This document shows, one piece after another, positions 44,921 through 53,377 of a stretch of DNA of 64,000 nucleotides (position 1 is its first letter; each line of letters begins with the position of its first letter). Under the pieces are notes generated by a model. It had not been told where the DNA came from, did no database searches, and saw only the letters and a list, made by a program, of their open reading frames with translations. The stretch spans positions 362,126 through 426,125 of the forward strand of contig NZ_JABEKS010000003.1 of NCBI RefSeq assembly GCF_012985205.1, written 5' to 3'. Made by a program: the position numbers and the translations under genes. The DNA comes from Planctomonas sp. JC2975 (GTDB taxonomy: Bacteria > Actinomycetota > Actinomycetes > Actinomycetales > Microbacteriaceae).

Positions 44921-45406
44921 TCAGTTGAACCCCCAGGAGACGAGCTCCACCTTGTGGGCATTGGTGTGCGGGTCGTTGATGTCGACGAGTTTGAATTGCT
45001 CGAGCTGGTCGGCAAGCCCTGCGTGTAGCTCAATGGCATACCCCAGATCGGCATAGTGCTTCAAACCGAACGACGCGAATTCGTAGTCGGCACCATAATC
45101 TCCGGAGGCCTGTACGGCCGCCGTGATCTTCGGATGACCGATCCTGACTGCGGTGAAGGGTGCCCGAGGCATGCTCGCTACGACCGTGAGCGTGAGCACT
45201 GTTCCGAGTTCCTCGATGAGGGCTGCTTGCGAGAGCTCGACTGTGCCGAGTTGCGGCGTGCACACGCGTGTCCACCGAACACGGCCGTACAGCGATGGAG
45301 CCTCCACCCCGAGCTGAGACAGGAGGGCTATCTTCTTGAGCTCAGCTGCCGACATCTCGCGCGGAACGACGTACTTGAGGTTCTTCAGTCCCGACACATC
45401 AGCCAT
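44921..45406 (-). CDS. Conserved-looking protein of unknown function
   Basis: 161 residues, no signal peptide or membrane span. It begins VSGLKNLKYVVPREM, has a central SQAALIEELGTVLTLTVVASM and ends with a hydrophilic region containing YADLGYAIELHAG. No family recognised; the frame has normal codon use. It lies between the diverged repeats, so it is likely cargo of the mobile region. The ATG at 45406 has GAGAGAG ahead; an earlier in-frame ATG (45445) lacks a good site. Confidence 0.55.
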   Translation of the reverse strand: MADVSGLKNLKYVVPREMSAAELKKIALLSQLGVEAPSLYGRVRWTRVCTPQLGTVELSQAALIEELGTVLTLTVVASMPRAPFTAVRIGHPKITAAVQASGDYGADYEFASFGLKHYADLGYAIELHAGLADQLEQFKLVDINDPHTNAHKVELVSWGFN

Positions 45407-45874
45407 GCGATTGCTCGACTCTCTCACGGTGTTACCGATGAACAACGTGCACGATTCCTGTGAACGCCTTCAGGTTAGTTGAGATTATCTCGCCTCCAAG
45501 GATTCGGCAATGCGGTCAACCTCAGCTCCATCACCTGTAGTTCCGACTTGCGTGCTCGCCATTGCCTCGCCAGTTGACTCGAGCGAACTTCAACAAGTGG
45601 GGCAAGCCCGAAGCATTCGACCGGCAGGTCCGGACACCTGACCCTGGTCTTCTCAACATGAACAGCGACTGGCTCCGCCAGCAGGTGGAAACCGACGCCG
45701 AACGCATTCGCGATCACTCTTGCGAACCGGTTCGGGAGAACCACCCACCAAAAACCGCCGGACCCCACACACCGTTGATCAGACAGTCCCCGTGCTGACG
45801 ACCTTCGAGCGCGGAAGCGAATGGTGCTCGGAGTGTCCGATATCAACTGACAGTGCCCGGAGCGCGCCTGGCTT
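45407..45874. other. Gene-free stretch inside the accessory region
   Basis: No recognisable product. A 78-codon frame on the + strand (45562-45798, Arg/Asp/Gln-rich) and a minus-strand frame of 123 codons show no family signature and may be the remains of a deleted cargo gene. Confidence 0.3.
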
Positions 45875-46493
45875 CTATGTCTGTGAGGGGAGGTCAGCCG
45901 TGAGCGGGTCGCTGGGGTGGCGGCTTAACTGTTCGGTCGTGGTCGCGAGCCAGGGTGCGAGCGGGAGCGCGGCAAGGACGCCTGCCAGTCGTGTCTCGTT
46001 TTCTGCCTGCCAGAGGCCGAGGTTGTTCCCCTCGCCGGGGAGGCGCCAGAGTCTGAGTAGCGTCCCATTCGTGGCGAGTTCTGCTGCCCGCTTGGCTTCT
46101 TGTGCGAAGAGGTCATCCGCCAGTGCAGGGGCGGTGCCCTCGGGAACGGTGACGATCAGGCGGGCGAAGTACTCGTGGCTGGATGACAGCAGGGAAACGG
46201 TGCCGCGTCCTGGGTCGTTCGGGTGGGCGCTGAGCGGGGTGACCTCGTCGGTGCGCCAGATGCGCAGCGGCATGGCCGCGAGCACTGTTTCGAGTTCGTC
46301 GCCGTGGGCGGCGTCGAACAGCCCGTAGGTGCGCCATTCGCCGGGTTTCAGTGGTGGCCGCCATAACCGCAGGAGCGTGCCGTCGGCGACAAGTCCGCGG
46401 CTGTGCTCAGCCTCACGTGCCCGCACAGCATCGATCTCGGATTGGCTCGTCTCCTCCGGGACTTGCGTTGTCATGGTGACCAGAAATTCCACG
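45875..46493 (-). CDS. Tandem two-domain muconolactone isomerase-like protein
   Basis: 205 residues with two copies of the ~90-residue MIase fold. Copy 1 starts EFLVTMTTQVPEE and has ADGTLLRLWRPP (near residue 38); copy 2 starts YFARLIVTVPEGTAPALADD and has TNGTLLRLWRLPGEG. Single-domain relatives isomerise muconolactone in aromatic catabolism; the catalytic residues are not obviously kept, and a fused pair would act as an internal dimer. AAGGAG sits six bases before the GTG. It is divergent from the VOC gene at 46603. Confidence 0.8.
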
Positions 46494-46602
46494 TAATTCT
46501 CCTTGCGCTCGTTCTCGATGTTCAGCATTCTTCATCGTGTGCCGTATGGGAAAGCTCGAGTTGAGGGTTTCTCGGGCGAGGACATGCAAGTCAGGGGATG
46601 TT

Positions 46603-47220
46603 GTGGATTTCAAGCTCGAAGTAGTCGTCATACCGGTGGCGGACGTCGACCGTGCGGTCGCCTTCTACAACGGACTCGGTTGGCGTCAAGATGCGGACTT
46701 CGCGACCAGCGAGAGCTTCCGGGTCGTGCAGTTCACCCCGCCTGGGTCGCCGACATCGATCATCTTCGGGACGGGTCTAACGACGCAGCAGCCGGGCACG
46801 GCGCAGGGGCTCCAGCTGATCGTCGACGATATCGAGGCCGCCCGCGCGGAACTCACGGATCGTGGCGCCGAGCCGAGCGAGGTTTTCCACGATGCTGGGG
46901 GCGTCTTCCACCACGCCGGCACACAGGATCGCGTTACCGGGCCGGCCTCGGAGCACAGTAGCTACGGCTCGTTCCTGTCCTTCTCAGACCCGGACGGCAA
47001 CGAGTGGTTCCTGCAGGAAATCACCACTCGTCTGCCCGGACGCATCGACTCTGGCATCACCAGCTTCGCGTCCGTTGATGATCTGACCAGCGCCCTGAAG
47101 AGGGTGGCTGCGGCGCACGGCGAGCACGAGGCGCGAACGGGTCAGGAGGATCCGAACTGGCCTGACTGGTATGCCACATGGCTTGTGGCCGAGCAGTCCG
47201 GCGCCGAGCTTCCGCAATGA
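46603..47220 (+). CDS. VOC (glyoxalase-like) protein, first gene of a two-gene operon
   Basis: 205 residues. VOC unit in the first ~125 residues (VIPVADVDRAVAFYNGLGW, PTSIIFGTG, DDIEAARAELTDRG, FLSFSDPDGNEWFLQE). The remaining ~70 residues form a helical tail ending in PNWPDWYATWLVAEQ, a common actinobacterial extension. The GTG with AGGGGA ahead is preferred over an ATG at 46537. The stop overlaps the start of the reductase gene (ATGA). Confidence 0.8.
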   Translation: MDFKLEVVVIPVADVDRAVAFYNGLGWRQDADFATSESFRVVQFTPPGSPTSIIFGTGLTTQQPGTAQGLQLIVDDIEAARAELTDRGAEPSEVFHDAGGVFHHAGTQDRVTGPASEHSSYGSFLSFSDPDGNEWFLQEITTRLPGRIDSGITSFASVDDLTSALKRVAAAHGEHEARTGQEDPNWPDWYATWLVAEQSGAELPQ

Positions 47221-48566
47221 GCTACGACTGGGACGTCATCGTCCTTGGTGCGGGCGCCCCAGGTGAGCACACGGCCGCAGCCATCGCAGAGGGCGGCACG
47301 CGTGTGGCGATGGTCGAGCGTGAGCTTCTGGGTGGGGAGTGCTCTTATTGGGCGTGCATTCCGTCGAAGACTTTGCTGCGGCCGGGCGAAGCCGTTGCCG
47401 GGGCCAAGGACGCACCCGGCGCGGCGCAGGCCGTCAACGGTGTCATCGACGTGGGTGCAGCGCTCGGCTGGCGAGACTTCATGGTGTCGGACTACTCCGA
47501 CGCCGGCCAGGTTGCCTGGGCGACGTCCGCGGGCGTCGGGGTGATACGCGGGCACGGGCGACTCGCCGGGTCGAACACGGTGGAGGTTGACGGCCAGAGG
47601 CACACGGCCGAGCACATCGTGATAGCGACGGGTGCGGATCCGGTCATCCCTCCCGTTCCGGGTCTGCGTGAGACGCCGGGCATCTGGACGAACCGCGAGG
47701 TCACCGGCATGAAAGCGGTGCCCGACAGCCTGATTGTGCTGGGCGGGGGTGCCGTCGGCGTCGAGATGAGTCAGGCGCTCGCGCACCTCGGCGCGAAGGT
47801 CACGATCGTGGAACGCGGGGACAGATTGCTGTCGCGAGAGCCCCGCGCGATGGGTGAGGCGATCCAAAAGGTGCTCGCCGACGACGGCATCGATGTGCGA
47901 CTGAACAGCACGGCCGCACGCGTCTGGAAGGAGGGCGACGAATACGGCGTCGAACTCGCCGACGGCACCCAGCTGCGCGCCGAGCGCGTACTCGTCGCCG
48001 CAGGGCGAGCACCCCGAGTGGCCGACATCGGGCTGGAAACGGTCGGCATCCAACCCAATCCGCGCGGAATCCCTGTGACCGCTCGACTGTCGGCGGGCCC
48101 CGGGCTATGGGCCGTCGGCGACGTCACCGGACTGTGGCAGCTAACCCACGCCGGCGAGTACCAAGGCAGGGTCGTGGCAGACAACATCCACGGTCGGCCT
48201 CGGGACGCTCATTACGAAGCAATGCCGCGCACCGTCTTCACCTATCCGCAAGCCGCGTCAGTCGGTCGGCCAGATGGCCGCTTCGTCGAGTCGATCCCGC
48301 TCTCCGAGGTGCCACGCACCTCGACCTACTCGCGCGCCTACGACACCAAGCCCGGATTCCTCACCCTGGTCTCCGACGGTTCTGTGCTCACCGGTGCCCA
48401 TGCCGTCGGACCTGAAGCCGGCGAGTGGCTGCAGCAGGCGACCCTCGCGATCCACGCCCGCATCCCACTTCCAGTTCTCCTCGACGTCATCCAACCGTTC
48501 CCCACCTTCTCCGAAGCGTTCCTGCACGCACTGCGTGCGCTGGACCGCACCATCAAGGCGAACTGA
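47217..48566 (+). CDS. FAD-dependent disulfide oxidoreductase, class I-like, with altered C-terminal active site
   Basis: 449 residues: FAD GxGxPG (VLGAGAPGEHTA, near 8), redox pair in GGECSYWACIPSK (C-x4-C, near 43-48), NAD-binding LGGGAVGVE (near 179), FAD AVGDVTG (near 302). The dimer-interface motif, normally HP-T-x-S-E with a catalytic histidine, is IQPFPTFSEAF, so the base is replaced. Relatives reduce dihydrolipoamide, mercuric ion or mycothiol-like disulfides. It overlaps the VOC gene by four bases, suggesting a joint role. Confidence 0.85.
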   Translation: MSYDWDVIVLGAGAPGEHTAAAIAEGGTRVAMVERELLGGECSYWACIPSKTLLRPGEAVAGAKDAPGAAQAVNGVIDVGAALGWRDFMVSDYSDAGQVAWATSAGVGVIRGHGRLAGSNTVEVDGQRHTAEHIVIATGADPVIPPVPGLRETPGIWTNREVTGMKAVPDSLIVLGGGAVGVEMSQALAHLGAKVTIVERGDRLLSREPRAMGEAIQKVLADDGIDVRLNSTAARVWKEGDEYGVELADGTQLRAERVLVAAGRAPRVADIGLETVGIQPNPRGIPVTARLSAGPGLWAVGDVTGLWQLTHAGEYQGRVVADNIHGRPRDAHYEAMPRTVFTYPQAASVGRPDGRFVESIPLSEVPRTSTYSRAYDTKPGFLTLVSDGSVLTGAHAVGPEAGEWLQQATLAIHARIPLPVLLDVIQPFPTFSEAFLHALRALDRTIKAN

Positions 48567-48839
48567 ATTCCGGAGGCGCCCCCTTCGCGATTGCCCGCCG
48601 GCTTCTCGAGCGATGCGCAACGGAGGGTTGAGGAATTCCGCTGTGCCGGCCGGCCGCAACGTGGATCGGAAACGGCGCCACCCCTCAGCAACCCCTGGAT
48701 CACAAATCGATCCTTCTGTGGGTAGTGTGCGACGCTGTGCATGCGAGCCGTGTCCGTCCGGGGAGATGTACCGATCCCTTGTGGCTCCGCGCGGGTTGGC
48801 GCCCTCTGCTTGTTGTTGAGAAGGCGGGTTCCGCGGCGG

Positions 48840-49016
48840 ATGTCGCGACAGCGGAGCGCTGCAGCGATCCAACGCATGCTCGGCCACGCCTCCGCCGCGA
48901 TGACGCTGGACGTCCACGCAGACCTCTTCGATGACGACCTCGACGCCGTTGCCGCAGCCCTCAATCAGGCCCACGATGACTCGATTGTGGTCAAATCTGT
49001 CGTCAAACACACCTAG
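48840..49016 (+). pseudogene. C-terminal remnant of a tyrosine recombinase (integrase)
   Basis: 58 residues: MLGHASAAMTLDVHADLF plus DDDLDAVAAALNQA and a terminal VVKSVVKHT. The box-II context (L-G-H-A-S) is unmistakable, but the nucleophile tyrosine of the T-L-D-x-Y-A-D-L-F segment is histidine. The rest of the protein is missing, so it is dead. The terminal VVKSVVK repeats in the 49.2-kb and 44.8-kb sequences. Confidence 0.8.
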
Positions 49017-49064
49017 GCCTGGCCGCGATCCCAGCCTCACTGGTATCCCGGCCGAATAGCTGAA

Positions 49065-49088
49065 GCGGAGGGCGTGGGATTCGAACCC
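49065..49088 (-). other. tRNA-Ser-like 3' fragment, attachment-site scar
   Basis: On the minus strand the sequence GGTTCGAATCCCACGCC and the following CTCCGC read as the T-loop, T-stem and acceptor 3' half of a tRNA-Ser gene. The 5' half is absent: the bases before it cannot form a T-stem (only three of five pairs). Right next to the recombinase tail, this is the signature of an attL/attR site formed at a tRNA 3' end. The crossover lies near the T-loop. Confidence 0.65.
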
Positions 49089-49127
49089 CTGCTGGTGCAG
49101 GTGAACAACGCGGGAGTTCGCGTTAAT

Positions 49128-49247
49128 TCCCTGATCAGGTCTGTTTTCTCACTCACATGACCAACGGTCGAATCACGTCGTACTAGAACGAAGTGTCGTC
49201 AAAAGTGTCGTCAAACCCTGTGTCCATATACGGCCAGAGAGATACGC
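49128..49247. repeat. Diverged ~110-bp repeat, copy 2
   Basis: Matches 44702-44810 in several long blocks (see that entry), direct orientation, with small indels. It lies 40 bases beyond the tRNA-Ser-like scar, so the 4.3 kb between copies behaves like an element with a duplicated edge. Confidence 0.75.
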
Positions 49248-49322
49248 AACGAGCCGATGCCGTGTGCCATTCGGACCGCATGCCGCACGAAACGGAGGGA
49301 ACGCATTTCGGTAGCGACGTCA

Positions 49323-49523
49323 TCACCAGTTGCTCACGTCGGAGACCGAGGGCCTTGAACCTGACGGCATCAGACAAGCCGGCTCATCCACGTCCTCCAA
49401 CGCTTCCTCGAACGCGAAGCCACACAACGCGCACCGCATGAACCGGGTGTCTCGGTACCCCGGGAAGGTTTCATGCAACCGGTACAAGTGCTCACCCGTG
49501 ATCCACGGCGCTAGGTCTTCCAT
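49323..49523 (-). CDS. Small cysteine-containing hypothetical protein
   Basis: 66 residues: LAPWITGEHLYRLHETFPGYRD (in two segments) then MRCALCGFAFEEALEDVDEPAC, with one CxxC (CALC) and two further cysteines, so it might bind zinc. No family recognised. It sits in the accessory region next to ardC and could be cargo. A Shine-Dalgarno is not evident. Confidence 0.45.
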   Translation of the reverse strand: MEDLAPWITGEHLYRLHETFPGYRDTRFMRCALCGFAFEEALEDVDEPACLMPSGSRPSVSDVSNW

Positions 49524-49639
49524 GAACGCACCCTGTCAAAGAACCCCCGGGCACGGCCAGGGCATGACCGCTCTGGACAGCAACTCGCTTCCCGGCTGGT
49601 CGCGGGACAACACCTGCGTGTGTGGTCTTTCCGGCGTCT

Positions 49640-49771
49640 GATCGTATGTCGTTGCCGGCCGGTGCGTTCCGGGCTTTCGCGGCATATCCTCCCGCGCTGC
49701 GCTTACTCCGGTATTCCACGGACCCGGCACTACCCAACCGTCCACTCCCACCCGATCCTCGTGCCGGAAAG
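49640..49771 (+). repeat. 130-bp leader repeat, copy 1 (inverted partner at 51077)
   Basis: This stretch and the reverse complement of 51077-51208 share blocks including GTTCCGGGCTTTCGCGGCAT, ATCCTCC, GCGCTGCGCTT, GGTATTCCACGG and CCCGGCACT with scattered differences. Each copy stands immediately ahead of a gene reading inward (ardC here, the small gene at 50748 on the other side), so it may be a shared promoter or leader. Confidence 0.8.
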
Positions 49772-49805
49772 ACCACAAAACACGATCACCACAAGGGAGC
49801 AGGAC

Positions 49806-50669
49806 ATGAACCCCACCAAAGCCAGGACCCGTGAAGCCCGCATGGCCGAAGCCGAAACCCTGCACGCCACCCTCACCGCCCAAGTAGAAGCCCTCGCCAG
49901 CTCAGACCACTGGGCACGGTTCCTGAACTTCGCCGCCTCCTTCCACACCTACAGCCTGAACAACGTTCTGCTCATCCTCGCCCAGAACCCGGACGCCACC
50001 CACGTCGCCGGATACCAGCACTGGCAGGAGCTCGGCCGCCAAGTCACGAAGGGGCAACACGGCATCCGCATCTACGCCACCGCCACCCGCCGCACCACAC
50101 CCACCGCCAACCACCCCGACCAAACGGGCGAGGAGGAAGAAGCGGAGCGGGTGCGGTACTTCCCCATCGTGTCCGTCTTCGACATCACCCAAACCGAACC
50201 CCTCCCCGGCACCACCCCGGACCCCGACGTCGTCCAGCCCCTCACCGGTAGCGACGATCACGGCATCACGACCCCGCTGACCGCCCACCTCCAGCAGCTC
50301 GGCTGGAGTGTCGACACCGAACCCATGACCGAGGCACGCAACGGATACACCGACCCCACCGCCCGCAAGGTGCTGATCCGCGCGCACGTGTCCCCCGCCC
50401 AACACGCCAAAACGCTGCTGCACGAGGCAGCGCACATCCTGCTAGAGCACACCAACACACCCACCGAGTACGTGCTGCACCGTGGCCGGATGGAGACCGA
50501 AGCAGAATCCGTCGCCTACATCACCGCAGCATTGGCCGGCCTCGACACCGCTGGGTACTCCGTCGGCTACATCACCGGATGGGCTGGCGGTGACGTCGAC
50601 CTCATCCGCGATACCGCTGCACGTGTCCTCTCCACCGTCCACCGTTTCGCCAACATCCTTGAGCCGTAG
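49806..50669 (+). CDS. ArdC-type antirestriction protein
   Basis: 287 residues. N-terminal ArdC ssDNA-binding domain (~20-125; FLNFAASFHTYSLNNVLLIL and YQHWQELGRQVTKGQHGIRI are clear signatures) and C-terminal ImmA/IrrE-like peptidase domain with HEAAHILLEH (HExxH, near residue 203). ArdC proteins travel on plasmids and integrative elements and protect incoming DNA from restriction. GGGAGCAGG precedes the ATG. The gene lies between copies of a 130-bp inverted repeat. Confidence 0.9.
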   Translation: MNPTKARTREARMAEAETLHATLTAQVEALASSDHWARFLNFAASFHTYSLNNVLLILAQNPDATHVAGYQHWQELGRQVTKGQHGIRIYATATRRTTPTANHPDQTGEEEEAERVRYFPIVSVFDITQTEPLPGTTPDPDVVQPLTGSDDHGITTPLTAHLQQLGWSVDTEPMTEARNGYTDPTARKVLIRAHVSPAQHAKTLLHEAAHILLEHTNTPTEYVLHRGRMETEAESVAYITAALAGLDTAGYSVGYITGWAGGDVDLIRDTAARVLSTVHRFANILEP

Positions 50670-50673
50670 GGAA

Positions 50674-50717
50674 GGGCCCGGCCCTGCCGGCCTGTGCGGC
50701 CGGTGAGGGGCCGGACC
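50674..50717. terminator. Bidirectional hairpin between convergent genes
   Basis: CCGGCC-TGTGC-GGCCGG (50687-50703) forms the inner hairpin; an outer G+C-rich stem (GGGCCCGGCCC with GGGGCCGGACCC) extends it. It lies just beyond the ardC stop and before the minus-strand gene end at 50748. Confidence 0.6.
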
Positions 50718-50747
50718 CCTCACACTCCCCCAGCTTCTCGAGGGTCT

Positions 50748-51035
50748 CTACTGGATGCGGGGTGGCAATTGCTGCGGCGCCGGCACCACCTGCACACCAG
50801 ACAGGTCCTCCATAGTCCGGTAGGTGCCGGCCATCGCCTCAGCACCCCGCCGCACCAGATCCGCCAACGGCGACTCGGCTGTGGTCATCACCGTCCACCC
50901 CTCATCCACCAACCACACCGTCAACTCCATCACCCGCACCCGCTCCGGCAACGTCAGATCCTCTGCATCCGTCGACAGGAGAACCACTGTCTCCCTCTTG
51001 CCCTTGCTGACCAGGTTCACCAGTTCCGCCTTCAC
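50748..51035 (-). CDS. Small accessory protein of unknown function
   Basis: 95 residues from a GTG with GGGAG upstream: KAELVNLVSKGKRETVVLLS (start) followed by DEGWTVMTTAESPLADLV. The alpha/beta pattern suggests a small folded protein, perhaps related to conjugation or antirestriction accessory genes; no family recognised. The frame is open further upstream, into the 130-bp repeat, but that part has no Shine-Dalgarno. Convergent with ardC. Confidence 0.5.
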   Translation of the reverse strand: MKAELVNLVSKGKRETVVLLSTDAEDLTLPERVRVMELTVWLVDEGWTVMTTAESPLADLVRRGAEAMAGTYRTMEDLSGVQVVPAPQQLPPRIQ

Positions 51036-51076
51036 AACTCCCACTCCCCACCACTTCGTCGATCGTTTTTGTTTGC

Positions 51077-51208
51077 CTTCCGGCGGAGAGATCAGTGGTG
51101 AGTGGGAGGGGTGTGCAGTGCCGGGACCGTGGAATACCGCACAAGCGCAGCGCCGGAGGATATGCCGCGAAAGCCCGGAACGGAACACCCCGGAAACGAA
51201 CTACGATC
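51077..51208 (-). repeat. 130-bp leader repeat, copy 2 (inverted)
   Basis: Inverted copy of 49640-49771. The copies are head-in, enclosing about 1.3 kb with two convergent genes. Confidence 0.8.
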
Positions 51209-51809
51209 GCGCAGCGGAAAGGCAAACCACCGCACTCAGAAACACAGCGCCGCCCTCCGTGGCGGCACAGCAACTAGAGAACAGCCTGACCTTCGCAAAA
51301 CCTTTCAGCGCTCGCTCCGCCGACTCCATACGGGAATCGGCGCCTTCAGGCGAGTTGGCGCGACCTCGTCAGTGCCAACTCACCCGCAGCAAGGGCCGGA
51401 ACGGATCACCTGTCGTTGCGCCAACCCGACCGGTGGCGCATAGCTCGCCGTGCGTCTTTCAGCAGGAGTGGTCCGCTCCTACCCGAAAGGAGCGGACCGT
51501 CGAGCTCCCCCGGGCACGCTCCCCTGAACCACATCAATCCGTGGCGGGTCGAAACGAGTATGCCGGCCGGGAGACTCGGGGAACTCGCCGGCCGGCCTGC
51601 AGATCATCCATCGGGAGACAAAACCTGCTTCACAACCATGATGCGTCGAACATGAGCAAACTTCAACACTTGCTGATAGAGGCGCTGTCGCGTCGACCTC
51701 TAGTTTCTCGGCGGAGACAAGACGTACGAGCATCCGGCAGCGTAACTACGAGCGCATGCGGCAGACTGCCGCGCAAGTCGCTGCCGCGGCAACGCCATGT
51801 AGTGACGCC
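51209..51809. other. Gene-free stretch at the right end of the accessory region
   Basis: No gene signature. It holds a strong hairpin (51470-51498) and low-complexity frames only. A switch back to normal coding density occurs at the EEP gene. Confidence 0.35.
51470..51498. terminator. Perfect 11-bp hairpin of unknown ownership
   Basis: GGTCCGCTCCT and AGGAGCGGACC pair perfectly around a seven-base loop (ACCCGAA). No gene ends nearby on the + strand; it could terminate a lost gene or the leftward read-through from the EEP gene at 51810. Confidence 0.5.
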
Positions 51810-52754
51810 TTACGTCGTGGCGAATTCCACCCACAACGGGTAGTGGTCGGAGATGCGCCAGGACACGTCGACTTTCGTCAGGCCGGGAAAGACGTGCGGT
51901 ATGTAGTCGAACGAGCCTGCGTGACCGTTGTAGGTCAGTCCGGTGAGCAGGGACTTCGGCTGGGCGGCTTCGACGTCCATGAACCATGCGATTTGGTCGT
52001 AGAAGTGTTTCGTCTTGTCGTTGTCGAAGATCGTGCGCGGTATGCCGCTGAGCTCTGCTGGCGGCCACAGCCCCGTGGAAACAAAAGCCTCGTAGAGCGG
52101 ATTGCCCAAGCGATCGATGTTGAAGTCGCCCAGCACGAGCAAGTTGGTGTTCCAGTCACCCTTGCGGTCAGCCCAGGCTCTCATCCATTGCGCGAAAGCG
52201 GTGATCTCGGGAAGACGGTCGGCGCTGGCGTTGCCCCACATGATGTGCACCGTCGTGAGGATGAACTCGACACCACTGCGGGTGAAGCTGGCCGCATATG
52301 GACTCCGCGCAAACTGCGTCGCCGGCTGCCCCACCGTGCCAGGCAACACGATCTCCCCAATCAGTCCGGAAGGCTGGACCCGGGTCGAGTCGTAGAGAAA
52401 GGTCAACCGCTCGTCGTTGCCCGGATCCCCTTCGCTGACGTCGGAGACGATGCACTTCCAATCGACTCCGAGCTGTTCCAGCAGAAAACGAAGCGCCGTC
52501 GTGTCTCGCTTCACTTCCTGCACCGCCACGACATCAAAACGCCCCAACACTGCCGCAATCAACGCCACCGCATGCCAGTCACGTTTCGGCGAGTCCTTGC
52601 CCTCGGCCGCCCATTTCGCGGTCAGATCCCCGAACGCGCGCAGGTTCCAGCTTCCGATCACAAGATTGCTCGCTGTTCGTGCGGGCACAACGGCGCCCAC
52701 CGCGTTTGACAGATCAGCAACCTCTGCCGCCACCGCTACCGGTGCATCCCCCAT
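51810..52754 (-). CDS. Endonuclease/exonuclease/phosphatase family protein
   Basis: 314 residues. EEP-fold motifs in order: IGSWNLRAFG (near 33), VVAVQEVKRD (near 77), GDFNIDRLGN (near 200) and SWRISDHYPLW (near 297). These supply the metal-binding Glu and Asp and catalytic His of DNase I-like phosphodiesterases. No signal peptide, so intracellular; substrate (DNA, RNA or lipid phosphate) cannot be read. ATG start at 52754. Confidence 0.85.
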   Translation of the reverse strand: MGDAPVAVAAEVADLSNAVGAVVPARTASNLVIGSWNLRAFGDLTAKWAAEGKDSPKRDWHAVALIAAVLGRFDVVAVQEVKRDTTALRFLLEQLGVDWKCIVSDVSEGDPGNDERLTFLYDSTRVQPSGLIGEIVLPGTVGQPATQFARSPYAASFTRSGVEFILTTVHIMWGNASADRLPEITAFAQWMRAWADRKGDWNTNLLVLGDFNIDRLGNPLYEAFVSTGLWPPAELSGIPRTIFDNDKTKHFYDQIAWFMDVEAAQPKSLLTGLTYNGHAGSFDYIPHVFPGLTKVDVSWRISDHYPLWVEFATT

Positions 52755-52844
52755 GCGCCAAGCGAATCACACCAACAGCTCCTGCAACAGCGGCATATCA
52801 CCGCGAGTGCGACGAGGATCGCCAATCAAGCAGCGATTGACCAG

Positions 52845-53159
52845 TCAGAGTCGGTCAACGGCGGACGCCCAGACCCACACCTCATGGGTAGCACCCGAGG
52901 CCATCCTCACCTTGACCAGGACAGCCTTCGGCGTCCAGGCGATCGCCTCACACTCCGGGTGGATCGCGGCGGACTCATACGTGATCCACGCCCGCACCGG
53001 AATCGGCGCCTCGGGCTTGACCACCCTGTTGTGCTCAAGGTCCAACTCGTCATCCGTCAAACTCCGCGGCAACGGGCGAATGACTGCCTCATTGATCGAA
53101 CGCTGTATCCGCTTGTCGAGGTCCCGCAAGTACCGCGTCTGACCACCCACACTTACCAC
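52845..53159 (-). CDS. Small hypothetical protein
   Basis: 104 residues from a GTG start: VGGQTRYLRDLDKRIQRSIN, then RSLTDDELDLEHNRVVKPEA and a C-terminal beta-rich VKVRMASGATHEVWVWASAV. Good coding bias but no family recognised. The frame is open much further upstream, but those residues read as an antisense mix and lack any signal. Confidence 0.5.
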   Translation of the reverse strand: MVSVGGQTRYLRDLDKRIQRSINEAVIRPLPRSLTDDELDLEHNRVVKPEAPIPVRAWITYESAAIHPECEAIAWTPKAVLVKVRMASGATHEVWVWASAVDRL

Positions 53160-53377
53160 CAATCGAAGATATGTTCGATTGTACCCGCGGCCGATCGAGA
53201 GTTCGTATGCGCGACAGGGAGATCGCTCGCTGCGGCGGAAAACAGGCAAGCACCCCCGTCCCCCCAAAGCGCCTTCAAAGAAGCACCCGCACAACACGCA
53301 CCCAGAAACGGCGTGGACCGGTTGCCGGTGAGCTTCTTGGCGTCCGGACTCTTGGAACACTGGGACACGCTCGGTGG
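53160..53377. other. Short gap between hypothetical genes
   Basis: A 71-codon minus-strand frame with a GTG at 53368 (to 53153) has no Shine-Dalgarno or recognisable motif and overlaps the start of the neighbouring gene. No other feature seen. Confidence 0.25.

Noticed and set aside
49045..49110. Complete tRNA-Ser gene
   Set aside because: Only the T-loop and acceptor 3' half are present; the rest cannot fold, so it is a scar.
44679..51809. A complete prophage or ICE
   Set aside because: No intact integrase, relaxase, terminase or structural genes; only scars, repeats and a few cargo genes are visible.
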